Shown here one piece after another: positions 6,094 through 14,269 of a DNA stretch of 17,398 nucleotides; within the stretch, counting starts at the first letter, position 1; each line of letters begins with the position of its first letter. The stretch is from JAICUY01 sp038250515 (GTDB lineage: Bacteria > Chloroflexota > Limnocylindria > QHBO01). A program made the translations under genes and the position numbers. Location: positions 1 to 17,398 of the forward strand of contig JBBSCG010000041.1 in NCBI GenBank assembly GCA_038250515.1, read 5' to 3'. The notes under the pieces are model-generated. The model did no database searches. It was not told the origin of the DNA and was given only the letters and a program-made list of their open reading frames with translations.

Positions 6094-7593
6094 ATGACAC
6101 CGCCGTTCCGCCGCCTGCTCGTCGCCAATCGCGGCGAGATTGCGGTGCGCATCATCCGGGCCTGCCGCGAGATGGGCATCGAGTCGATCGCCGTCTACTC
6201 CGATGCAGACGCTTCCGCGCTTCACGTCCAGATGGCCGATCGAGCGGAGCGCATCGGGCCTCCCTCGCCGGCCGAGTCGTACCTGTCGATCACGGCAATC
6301 CTGGATGCGGCGCGTCGTAGCGGTGCGCAGGCGCTGCACCCCGGATACGGCTTCTTGTCGGAGAACGCCTCGTTCGCCAGAGCGGTAGAGGAGGCGGGGA
6401 TCGTTTTCGTCGGTCCGCCCCCGGCGACGCTCGAGGCCCTCGGCGACAAGCTGGCCGCGCGCCGCTCGGCCGCGGATGCCGGCGTTCCGATCGTTCCGGG
6501 TCTGCTCCTTCCGCTGGTTGATGCGACGGCCGTGAACCTTGGTGCGGTCGGCTTTCCGGCCATGCTCAAGGCCGCGGCCGGCGGCGGAGGGCGCGGCATG
6601 CGCCGGGTCGACCGGGCCGAAGAGGTGCCGTCAGCGCTTGAGACGGCGCGCCGCGAGGCGATCTCGGCGTTCGGCGACGGGACGATCTACGTGGAACGGC
6701 TGGTCTCGCCGGCGCGCCACGTCGAAGTGCAGCTGCTCGGTGATCGCCACGGCAACCTGGCCTGCCTCGGCGAGCGCGACTGCAGCGTCCAGCGCCGCCA
6801 CCAGAAGCTGGTCGAGGAATCACCGTCGCCGGCGGTCACCCCGGCCATCCGCGCGGCGATGTTCGACAGTGCGCGGCGCGTCGTGAGCGGTATCGATTTC
6901 CACAATGCGGCGACGGTTGAGTTCCTTCTCGACGCAGACGGCAGCCATTACTTCCTGGAGATGAACACGCGGCTGCAGGTGGAGCACGGCGTCACCGAGC
7001 TGGTGACCGGCATCGACATGGTGGCCTGGCAGATTCGAGTCGCCGGGGGTGAGCGGCTGACCCCCGAAGTCCTGGACATCCAGCCGCGGGGCCACGCCAT
7101 CGAGGTCCGGCTGTATGCCGAGGACCCGTACGACGACTTCCGGCCGATCTCGGGCGCGGTGGGCGCGTGGCGCATGGCCGACGGCCCGGGCGTTCGGGTC
7201 GATGCGGGTGTCGGTGCGGACACCGAGCTGCCGCCCCAGTACGACCCGCTGCTGGCCAAGCTGATGGTCCACGCCGACGACCGACCCACGGCCATCGCGC
7301 GTTTGCGGCGGGCACTCGACGAGACGCTGATCGGCGGGGTCCCGACCGATCTGGGCTTCCACCGCTGGCTGGTCGACCAACCCGGCTTTGCTTCGGGGGC
7401 GTACGACACGGGAATAGTTGAGGACGTCTGGGGCTCGGGTCCGACACCCGGCGACGCGGACCTCGAGCTCGCCGCTACCGCCGCGGCCGGGGCCAGGCGA
7501 TCGGTTCGGGGACGCCCCGGCAGCCGCCTTGCGCCATCGAGCGGCGACTCGGCCTGGGGCCGGCTCGCCCGTCGCGAGGCGATCGAGCGGTGA
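6094..7593 (+). CDS. Biotin carboxylase subunit of propionyl-CoA/acyl-CoA carboxylase
   Basis: 499 residues from ATG 6094 (MTPPFRRLLVANRGEIAVRI). In-frame TTG and GTG codons at 6061 and 6067 would add up to 11 residues. They lack a ribosome binding site and overlap a dyad, so the ATG is preferred. The enzyme carboxylates biotin with ATP and bicarbonate. E. coli AccC active-site residues are all present at matching places: Lys119, Lys159, the Gly-rich loop AAGGGGRGM (161-169), Glu201, His209, Lys238, Glu276, Glu289, Asn291, Arg293, Gln295, Glu297 and Arg339. The ATP-grasp core ends near 440. The last 55 residues (Ala/Arg-rich, ending SAWGRLARREAIER) resemble the linker that leads into the biotin-transfer region of fused alpha subunits. 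Its stop codon overlaps the GTG of the carrier gene by four bases (GTGA). Confidence 0.92.
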   Translation: MTPPFRRLLVANRGEIAVRIIRACREMGIESIAVYSDADASALHVQMADRAERIGPPSPAESYLSITAILDAARRSGAQALHPGYGFLSENASFARAVEEAGIVFVGPPPATLEALGDKLAARRSAADAGVPIVPGLLLPLVDATAVNLGAVGFPAMLKAAAGGGGRGMRRVDRAEEVPSALETARREAISAFGDGTIYVERLVSPARHVEVQLLGDRHGNLACLGERDCSVQRRHQKLVEESPSPAVTPAIRAAMFDSARRVVSGIDFHNAATVEFLLDADGSHYFLEMNTRLQVEHGVTELVTGIDMVAWQIRVAGGERLTPEVLDIQPRGHAIEVRLYAEDPYDDFRPISGAVGAWRMADGPGVRVDAGVGADTELPPQYDPLLAKLMVHADDRPTAIARLRRALDETLIGGVPTDLGFHRWLVDQPGFASGAYDTGIVEDVWGSGPTPGDADLELAATAAAGARRSVRGRPGSRLAPSSGDSAWGRLARREAIER

Positions 7594-8054
7594 GCGACCT
7601 CGAGCTGAGCATCGGTGACCGGCGCGTCGAGCCGTCGGACGATTGGACCTTCGCCTGGCTCGATGCCGATCACGGGATCGCGCAGCTCGGCCGGGGCGAC
7701 GAGCAGGCGATCGTGCTCATCGAGGGAGCGGGCAGCCATTGGGTCGTCACCGTGCGCGGCCGGCGCCTGATGGTGACCGCCCGCACGTGGCGCGAACGCA
7801 CGCTGGCCGACGCGGAGGTCGCCACGCGCTCACAGGCCGGCCCGCTGGAGATCAAGGCGACCCTGCCCGGACTCATCGTGGCCATCGGGGTCGAGGAGGG
7901 GAGCGAGGTCACCGCGGGCGAGCCGATGCTGACCATCGAGGCGATGAAGATGCAGAACGAGGTGCGGGCACCGCGCAGCGGACGGGTCACGACGATCGCC
8001 GTACAGGCAGGGCAGACGGTCGCCACCGGCGCACTGTTGCTGCGTCTTGGCTGA
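7590..8054 (+). CDS. Biotin carboxyl carrier protein (split from the carboxylase alpha subunit)
   Basis: 154 residues. The biotinyl domain covers about residues 85-154: LPGLIVAIGVEEGSEVTAGEPMLTIEAMKMQNEVRAP, with Lys120 in EAMKM as the biotin attachment site. It carries CO2 between the biotin carboxylase and PccB. Residues 1-80 (with FAWLDADHGIAQLG and HWVVTVRGRRLMVTAR) look like the second half of the biotin-transfer/linker region of fused PccA proteins. Together with the 499-residue upstream protein, the total (653) equals a normal fused alpha subunit, so this is a gene split. The start is GTG at 7590, inside the upstream stop (GTGA), implying coupled translation. The frame is -1 relative to the upstream gene. 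An assembly frameshift is a competing explanation. Confidence 0.9.
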   Translation: MSDLELSIGDRRVEPSDDWTFAWLDADHGIAQLGRGDEQAIVLIEGAGSHWVVTVRGRRLMVTARTWRERTLADAEVATRSQAGPLEIKATLPGLIVAIGVEEGSEVTAGEPMLTIEAMKMQNEVRAPRSGRVTTIAVQAGQTVATGALLLRLG

Positions 8055-8079
8055 CGCCGTCGAAGGGGCTCGGCCGGCG

Positions 8080-8098
8080 CATCGGTCTTTCATCGGTC
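8080..8098. repeat. Tandem CATCGGTC direct repeats, 11-base period
   Basis: CATCGGTC at 8080-8087 and again at 8091-8098 are separated by TTT, so the repeat unit spans one helical turn. They sit just upstream of the TAGAAT at 8108, where an activator could bind. The same octamer (as GACCGATG on either strand) recurs at other gene boundaries in the window. Confidence 0.4.
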
Positions 8099-8107
8099 GC
8101 CTGCCGG

Positions 8108-8113
8108 TAGAAT
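8108..8113 (+). promoter_or_regulatory. Putative -10 element (TAGAAT) for the mutase gene, probably leaderless
   Basis: GTAGAATCGACGTCC leads directly into the ATG at 8122, with eight bases between the hexamer and the A of the start codon. That is the distance expected for transcription starting at or one or two bases before the start codon. No Shine-Dalgarno sequence lies between. This is the usual signature of a leaderless mRNA. No -35 is evident. Confidence 0.5.
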
Positions 8114-8121
8114 CGACGTCC

Positions 8122-9705
8122 ATGAACCAGCCCGAGACGACCGTCACGACGAGCGGGATCACCGTCGAGCGCGTCTACGGGCCGGCGGATCTGGCGCACT
8201 TCGATCCGGCTCGGCAGCTCGGTCAGCCGGGCGAATTCCCGTACACCCGCGGCCTGCACGCCGACGGCTACGCCAGCCGGCTGTGGACGATGCGCCAATA
8301 CGCCGGCTTTGGTTCGGCGGAGGAGACCAACCGCCGCTTCCGCTACCTGCTCGATCGCGGCCAGACGGGGCTCTCGGTGGCGTTCGATCTGCCGACCCAG
8401 ATGGGCTACGACAGCGACGATCCGATGGCCGTTGGCGAGGTGGGCCGCACCGGCGTGCCGATCGACAGCGTGGCCGACATGGAGCTGTTGTTCGACGGGA
8501 TCGACCTCGCCGCGGTGAGCAGCTCGATGACCATCAATGCAACCGCGGCGATCCTGCTGGTGCTCTACGAGACGGTCGCGCGACGCCGCGGGCTGGATCC
8601 CAGGCGGCTGCGCGGAACGGTCCAGAACGACATTCTCAAGGAGTACATCGCGCGCGGCACGTACATCTTCCCGCCCGGCCCCTCCATGCGCCTGGTGACC
8701 GATACGTTTGCCTATTGTCGCAAGGAGCTGCCCAACTTCAACAGCATCAGCATCAGCGGCTACCACATGCGCGAGGCCGGCGCGACGGCCGTCCAGGAAG
8801 TTGCCTTCACAGTGGCCGATGCGATCGCCTACAGCGAAGCCGCGCTGGCGGCGGGCCTCGCCTTTGACGACTTCGCGCCACGCCTCTCGTTCTTCTTCGC
8901 GGCGCATAACGATCTTCTCGAGGAGGTGGCCAAGTTCCGCGTCGCCCGCCGCGTCTGGGCGCGGGTGGCGCGCGACCGCTTCAAGGCCAACGACCCGCGA
9001 TCGATGCAGATGCGCTTCCACGTGCAGACCGGTGGCTCGACGCTCACCGCGCAGCAGCCGGACAGTAACGTGGTGCGCACCACGGTCCAGGCGCTGGCCG
9101 CCATCCTGGGTGGGGTGCAGTCGCTGCACACCAATGCATTCGACGAGGCACTCGGGCTGCCCACCCCCGAGACCGCGCGGCTCGCGCTGCGAACTCAACA
9201 AGTGTTGGCCTTCGAGTCCGGCGTCAGGATGCCGGCCGACCCGCTCGGCGGCTCCTACTACCTCGAGTCCCTGACCGATGCGCTCGAGGAGCGCATCTGG
9301 GCCGAGCTGCGCGAGATCGACGACCGCGGCGGCACTCTCGCGGCCCTGATCGAGGGCTACCAGCAGAACGCGATCGCGGAGGCTGCCTACGAGTTCCAGC
9401 GAGCGGTGGAATCCGGCGAGCGGATCGTGGTCGGGGTGAACGCGTTCGCCGAGGAGGGAGATGAGCAGCGGCCCGTCGCGCAGGTCATCGACCCCGAGGC
9501 CGAGCGACGCCAGGTCGAGCGCACCCGGGCTGTCCGCGCTGCGCGCGACGCTGCCGCCGCCGACGCTGCGCTCGCCGTCCTCGAAGACGCCGCACGCGGC
9601 ACCGAGAACGTTCTGCCGCGCATCCGCTCAGCGGTCGAAGCCGACGTCACGCTCGGGGAGATCAGCCAGGCGCTGCGCCGCGCGTGGGGCGAGCACCAGC
9701 CGTGA
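8122..9705 (+). CDS. Methylmalonyl-CoA mutase large (catalytic) subunit
   Basis: 527 residues. It interconverts (R)-methylmalonyl-CoA and succinyl-CoA using adenosylcobalamin. The TIM-barrel motifs are clear: GEFPYTRG, WTMRQYAGFGSAEETNRRF, GLSVAFDLPTQMGYDSD, KEYIARGTYIFPPGPSMRL, SISISGYHMREAGA and RTTVQALAAILGGVQSLHTNAFDEAL. Tyr60 (in RQYAGF) and Arg178 (in IARGTY) are the pair that marks methylmalonyl-CoA mutase, whereas isobutyryl-CoA mutases have Phe and Gln. There is no C-terminal DxHxxG cobalamin domain, so a separate small subunit must be encoded elsewhere; none is in this window, nor is a MeaB-type chaperone. The start is ATG 8122; a TTG at 8047 would add 25 unconserved residues and overlap the carrier gene. 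It ends in a GTGA overlap with the epimerase gene. Confidence 0.93.
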   Translation: MNQPETTVTTSGITVERVYGPADLAHFDPARQLGQPGEFPYTRGLHADGYASRLWTMRQYAGFGSAEETNRRFRYLLDRGQTGLSVAFDLPTQMGYDSDDPMAVGEVGRTGVPIDSVADMELLFDGIDLAAVSSSMTINATAAILLVLYETVARRRGLDPRRLRGTVQNDILKEYIARGTYIFPPGPSMRLVTDTFAYCRKELPNFNSISISGYHMREAGATAVQEVAFTVADAIAYSEAALAAGLAFDDFAPRLSFFFAAHNDLLEEVAKFRVARRVWARVARDRFKANDPRSMQMRFHVQTGGSTLTAQQPDSNVVRTTVQALAAILGGVQSLHTNAFDEALGLPTPETARLALRTQQVLAFESGVRMPADPLGGSYYLESLTDALEERIWAELREIDDRGGTLAALIEGYQQNAIAEAAYEFQRAVESGERIVVGVNAFAEEGDEQRPVAQVIDPEAERRQVERTRAVRAARDAAAADAALAVLEDAARGTENVLPRIRSAVEADVTLGEISQALRRAWGEHQP

Positions 9706-10118
9706 GCATCGGTTCGATCGACCATGTCGCGGTGGTTGTGCGCTCGATCGAGCAGTCGCTGTCGCGCTACGCCGACCTCTTCCGGTTGGAGCCGGGCCCC
9801 ATCCACGAGCTGCGGGCGCAGCGCGCGCGTGTCTGCTTCCTGCCGACCGGCCCGGAGCCCGCCGCGCGCCTGGAGCTGGTGCAGCCGACCGACGGCGAGA
9901 GCGGCGTCGCCCGCTTTCTGGTGGAGCACGGGGAGGGTCTGCACCACGTCTGCTTCCGGTCCAGCGATCTGCCGCGGGACCTTGCCGCGCTGGCGGCTCG
10001 GGAGGTCGAGCTCATCGATGTGCGGCCGCGGCCCGGTGCCGAGGGCGAGGTCGCCTTCGTCCACCCCCGCACGCTCAACGGGGTGCTGTGGGAGCTGCTG
10101 ATGCGCGGCGACGCATGA
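9702..10118 (+). CDS. mce: Methylmalonyl-CoA epimerase
   Basis: 138 residues from the GTG at 9702, which overlaps the mutase stop (GTGA). It converts the (S)-methylmalonyl-CoA made by the carboxylase into the (R) form used by the mutase, closing the gap between its neighbours. The vicinal-oxygen-chelate metal ligands are all visible: His8 (IDHVAVVV), Gln61 (ELVQPTD), His82 (GEGLHHVCF) and Glu131 (GVLWELL). They correspond to His12, Gln65, His91 and Glu141 of the Propionibacterium enzyme. Length and order of motifs are normal. The gene ends with an ATGA in which a truncated reading frame begins. Confidence 0.92.
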   Translation: MSIGSIDHVAVVVRSIEQSLSRYADLFRLEPGPIHELRAQRARVCFLPTGPEPAARLELVQPTDGESGVARFLVEHGEGLHHVCFRSSDLPRDLAALAAREVELIDVRPRPGAEGEVAFVHPRTLNGVLWELLMRGDA

Positions 10119-10162
10119 ACGACCGGCACCCCATCCTTCGCGGCGAGCGGATCTGGCTGCGC
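10115..10162 (+). pseudogene. Truncated GNAT-like N-terminus (gene remnant)
   Basis: An ATG overlapping the epimerase stop (ATGA) opens a frame reading MNDRHPILRGERIWLR. 'ILRGERIWLR' is the first beta strand typical of RimJ/RimL-type acetyltransferases. After 16 codons the frame runs into the antisense of the sucD 3' end and loses any resemblance. It looks like the stump of an acetyltransferase gene that followed the epimerase before a rearrangement placed sucCD here. The identification rests on a short stretch. Confidence 0.4.
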
Positions 10163-10163
10163 A

Positions 10164-11038
10164 TCAGCCGGCACCGGCTTCACGGAGCAACGCGGGGATG
10201 TGCGACGGCGAGTCGGCGACGTGGACGCCGGCGGCCGCCAGTGCCTCGCGCTTCGACTCGGCCGTGCCCGCGCCACCGGAGATGATCGCGCCGGCGTGGC
10301 CCATGCGGCGTCCCGGTGGAGCGCTGCGACCGGCGATGAACGCCGCCATCGGCTTGCGCACCTCGCGGGCGATGTAGGCCGCCGCCTTCTCCTCCTCGTC
10401 GCCGCCGATCTCACCGATCATCACGATCGCGTCGGTCGCCGGATCCTCATTGAACAGCGTCAGGATGTCGATGAAGCTGCTGCCCACGATCGGGTCGCCT
10501 CCGATGCCGACGCAGGTCGACTGGCCGATGGCCGCGTCGGTCATGGCCTGCACGACCTCGTAGGTCAGCGTGCCCGAGCGCGAGACCAGACCCGCCGACC
10601 CTTCGCGGTGGATGTTGCCGGGGATGATGCCGACCTTTGCCTGGCCCGGCGAGGTGGCGCCCGGGCAGTTCGGCCCGATCAGCCGCACGCCCTTCTCGCG
10701 CAGCACCGAGCAGACGCGCAGCATGTCGAGCGCGGGGATTCCCTCGGTGATACAGAAGATGAGCGGCACGCCGGCGTCCGCCGCCTCGAGCATGGCATCG
10801 GGAGCGAATGGCGCGGGGACGAAGATGCAGGACGCGTTGGCGCCCGTCTGCCGAACGGCGTCGACCACGGTGTCGAAGACCGGCACGCGGCCGTCGAGCG
10901 CATTCTGGCCGCCCTTGCCCGGCGTGACGCCGGCCACGATCAGGGTGCCGTACTCGAGCATCGCCTCCGAGTGGAAGGTGCCCTCGCGTCCGGTGATGCC
11001 CTGCACCAGCAGGCGCGTATCGGCGTTGACCAGGATGC

Positions 11039-11042
<4 letters not shown>
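10164..11042 (-). CDS. sucD: Succinyl-CoA synthetase (ADP/GDP-forming) alpha subunit
   Basis: 292 residues, normal for SucD. With SucC it converts succinyl-CoA to succinate and makes ATP or GTP. The N-terminal CoA-binding domain has VQGITGREGTFHSEAMLEYGT and GVTPGKGG. The centre has IGPNCPGATSPGQAKVGIIPG. The phosphorylated catalytic His is His249 in GRRMGHAGAIISGGAGTAESK, matching E. coli His246. The ATG at 11042 overlaps the sucC stop by four bases (ATGA). The gene is leftward, convergent with the epimerase gene. Confidence 0.95.
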
Positions 11043-12181
<1,139 letters not shown>

Positions 12182-12264
12182 ACGACTCTCCTGCTCTCGA
12201 TTGACCGATGCCGGCTGGCGCACGTGCTCACGGCGCTGCCAGGCAACTGCTCGGGATGCCGATG

Positions 12265-12270
12265 ATTCTA
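12265..12270 (-). promoter_or_regulatory. Putative -10 element (TAGAAT) for sucCD
   Basis: The minus strand reads CTAGAATCATCGG, with the same TAGAATC core as the mutase and sdhC promoters. It would give a 5' leader of about 75 bases before the TTG. Its -35 region falls on the -10 of the opposing icd promoter. Confidence 0.4.
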
Positions 12271-12283
12271 GCCGCCAGCGCCC

Positions 12284-12289
12284 TACACT
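12284..12289 (+). promoter_or_regulatory. Putative -10 element (TACACT) for icd
   Basis: CTACACTCGCTG lies 53 bases before the chosen icd start (GTG 12343). It fits the TANANT pattern with a TCG tail seen at other sites in the window. It faces away from the sucC -10, 13 bases away. Confidence 0.35.
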
Positions 12290-12342
12290 CGCTGCACGCA
12301 ACGCCGGCGCTTTGACCGACGCGACACGAGGTGACCGAACGG

Positions 12343-13356
12343 GTGAGCTACGCCGTCACATTGATCCCCGGCGACGGGATCGGCCCCGAGCTGGCAGACG
12401 CCGCTCGCAGCGTCCTGGAGGCGACCGGCATCGGCTTCGAATGGGACGTGCAGCAGGCCGGCGAGGCAACCATCGCCGCGGAGGGCACGCCGCTGCCCGA
12501 GCGTGTGATCGACTCGATCCGGCGCAACGGGATCGCCATCAAAGGACCGATCACCACGCCGGTCGGCTCCGGCTTTCGCAGCGTCAACGTCGGGCTGCGG
12601 CTGGCGCTCGAGCTGTACGCCAACGTTCGACCGGCGCGCAGCATGGTCGGCGTCAAGACGCGCTACGACAACGTCGACCTGATCATCGTGCGTGAGAACA
12701 CCGAGGACCTGTACGCCGGCATCGAGCATCGCGTCGGTCCCGATGCGGCCGAGAGCATCAAGATCATCACCCGCGGCGCGAGCCAGCGCATCGCGCGCTA
12801 CGCCTTCGAGTACGCGCTGCGCAACGGCCGCCGCAAGGTGACGGCGGTCCACAAGGCCAACATCATGAAGCTTTCTGACGGCCTCTTCCTGGAGAGCTGC
12901 GCCCAGATTGCGGCCGAGTACGAGGGCCGCATCGGCTTTGAGGATCGGATCGTCGACAACATGTGCATGCAGCTCGTGCAGAAGCCCGAGCTGTACGACG
13001 TGCTGGTGCTGCCGAACCTGTACGGCGATATCGTCAGCGACCTCGCCGCCGGCCTGGTCGGCGGCCTCGGTGTGGCGCCAGGCGCCAACATCGGCGAGAA
13101 AGCGGCGGTCTTCGAGCCGGTCCACGGTTCGGCTCCCAAGTACGCGGGGCAGAACAAGGCCAACCCGACCGCGCTGATCCTATCCGGGGCGCTCATGCTG
13201 CGTCACATGGGTGAGACCACGGCCGGCGACGCGGTCGAGTCGGCGGTGCGCGAGGTCGTCGCCAGGGGCGAGACGGTCACCTACGACCTCGGCGGCCACG
13301 CCGGGACCCGCGAGTTCGGCGAGGCCGTCGCCTCGCGCGTGCGGGCATCGGTCTAG
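12343..13356 (+). CDS. icd: Isocitrate dehydrogenase, IDH/IMDH family (NAD-type sequence)
   Basis: 337 residues from the GTG at 12343 (MSYAVTLIPGDGIGPEL). GAGGTGA lies eight bases upstream, while a GTG at 12331 has no ribosome binding site. It oxidises and decarboxylates isocitrate to 2-oxoglutarate. ANVRPARSMVGVKTRYDNVDLIIVRENTEDLYAGIEH, with the RENTE and YxGIEH motifs, and AVHKANIMKLSDGLF match isocitrate rather than isopropylmalate dehydrogenases. The NLYGDIVSDLAAGLVGGLG segment carries the metal-binding Asp residues. The cofactor loop HGSAPKYAGQNKANP keeps the Lys-Tyr pair of E. coli NADP enzymes (Lys344, Tyr345), and a Tyr matching Tyr391 is present. Gly replaces Arg395 and Ala replaces Val351, so NAD or NADP preference is open. 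The gene is rightward, followed after 68 bases by sdhC. Confidence 0.9.
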   Translation: MSYAVTLIPGDGIGPELADAARSVLEATGIGFEWDVQQAGEATIAAEGTPLPERVIDSIRRNGIAIKGPITTPVGSGFRSVNVGLRLALELYANVRPARSMVGVKTRYDNVDLIIVRENTEDLYAGIEHRVGPDAAESIKIITRGASQRIARYAFEYALRNGRRKVTAVHKANIMKLSDGLFLESCAQIAAEYEGRIGFEDRIVDNMCMQLVQKPELYDVLVLPNLYGDIVSDLAAGLVGGLGVAPGANIGEKAAVFEPVHGSAPKYAGQNKANPTALILSGALMLRHMGETTAGDAVESAVREVVARGETVTYDLGGHAGTREFGEAVASRVRASV

Positions 13357-13359
13357 AAT
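13354..13359 (+). promoter_or_regulatory. Putative -10 element (TAGAAT) for the sdh operon
   Basis: TCTAGAATCGAAGGG overlaps the icd stop codon (TAG 13354-13356) and is nearly identical to the site at 2094. It would give a leader of about 60 bases to the sdhC TTG. CATCGGTC lies immediately upstream. No -35 is evident. Confidence 0.5.
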
Positions 13360-13424
13360 CGAAGGGCCGTCAGTCTGCGACCGCCGTGTGGGGCGGTGTC
13401 CAGCGTCGATAGAAGGGAAGCGGC

Positions 13425-13802
13425 TTGGTCAGCTTGTTCGGCTACCGGATCTCGTGGGCGCAGCTCGCCTATTTCGGGCACCGCGCGAGCGGCCTGGGCG
13501 TGCTGCTCTTCCTGTTCGTGCACATCGTCGAGACCGCGACCGTGGCGCTCGGCCCGGACGTCTACAACTGGACTCAGACGCTGTATCACAACCTGCCGGC
13601 GCGGATCGGTGAGATCCTGCTCATGGCGGCGCTGGTCTACCACTCGCTCAACGGCCTGCGGGTCATCGTCATGGACTTCTGGCCACGCACGACGGTCTAC
13701 TACCGGCCGCTGACCTACGGCGTGGTGGCCGCCACCGTGGCCTCCATGATCCCGCTGTCGATCATCATGATCACGCCGTACGCTCCGTGGGGTCACGCCT
13801 GA
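13425..13802 (+). CDS. sdhC: Succinate dehydrogenase cytochrome b subunit SdhC
   Basis: 125 residues from TTG 13425 (MVSLFGYRISW), with AGGGAAG a few bases upstream. It is one of two membrane anchors that carry electrons from the SdhB iron-sulphur chain to quinone. Three helices are visible (about 21-42, 59-82, 98-118). FGHRASGLG (18-25) is the quinone-site region of the family (HRxSG). His73 in VYHSLNGLRVIVMDF is the expected haem b ligand. The stop overlaps the sdhD start by one base (TGATG). Confidence 0.9.
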   Translation: MVSLFGYRISWAQLAYFGHRASGLGVLLFLFVHIVETATVALGPDVYNWTQTLYHNLPARIGEILLMAALVYHSLNGLRVIVMDFWPRTTVYYRPLTYGVVAATVASMIPLSIIMITPYAPWGHA

Positions 13803-14269
13803 TGGCCGTCGGCCGCACGATCTGGAGCGAGCAGGACGCCGCGCAGGAGCGACGCCGGCACCCATCGGGCGCCGTGCGCCCCCGCCCCGAGCAGCCGGGC
13901 CGCGAGCGCTTCTGGTGGTATTTCATGCGCATCAGCGGCCTGATCCTGGTGCTGCTGGCGCTCGGCCACATGCTGATCATGCACGTCCTGGTTCAGCTTT
14001 CCGGGCAGCAGATCAACTTCGCCTTCATCACCAGCCGATGGGGCACGCCGTTCTGGCGCATCTATGACCTGCTCCTCCTCCTGCTGGCGCTGGTGCACGG
14101 CGTGAACGGTGCGCGGATCGTGATCGGCGACTATGTGCAGCAGCGTGCGGTGCGGACCGCGCTCATCGGTCTGTTGGCGGTCATTACCATGATCTGGCTG
14201 ATCGCGGGCATGATCGTCATCATTGCCTTCAATCCAGGCTCGGGGCCCAAGGTCGGTCCGTTCTCATGA
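13802..14269 (+). CDS. sdhD: Succinate dehydrogenase membrane anchor SdhD
   Basis: 155 residues from the ATG at 13802, which shares its A with the sdhC stop. There is a hydrophilic N-terminal arm of about 40 residues, longer than in E. coli SdhD, then three helices (about 43-66, 84-108, 118-143). His99 in LVHGVNGARIVIGDY is the second haem ligand; the H-x-x-N-G-x-R pattern mirrors that of SdhC. Its stop lies inside the ATGA of sdhA. Two anchor subunits with one His each suggest a haem b-containing complex of type A or C. Confidence 0.88.
   Translation: MAVGRTIWSEQDAAQERRRHPSGAVRPRPEQPGRERFWWYFMRISGLILVLLALGHMLIMHVLVQLSGQQINFAFITSRWGTPFWRIYDLLLLLLALVHGVNGARIVIGDYVQQRAVRTALIGLLAVITMIWLIAGMIVIIAFNPGSGPKVGPFS

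Noticed and set aside
7585..7600. Programmed -1 frameshift joining biotin carboxylase to the carrier
   Set aside because: There is no slippery heptamer at the overlap; coupled re-initiation at GTGA explains it better.
7987..9201. 404-codon minus-strand open frame opposite the mutase
   Set aside because: It is antisense to a clear mutase and has no recognisable domain.
10166..10179. AGCCGG-CA-CCGGCT as a terminator between mce and sucD
   Set aside because: The loop is only two bases, there is no T-tract, and it overlaps the sucD stop codon.
12201..12206. TTGACC as a -35 for icd
   Set aside because: There is no -10 hexamer at 16-18 bases; it belongs to a GACCGATG octamer.
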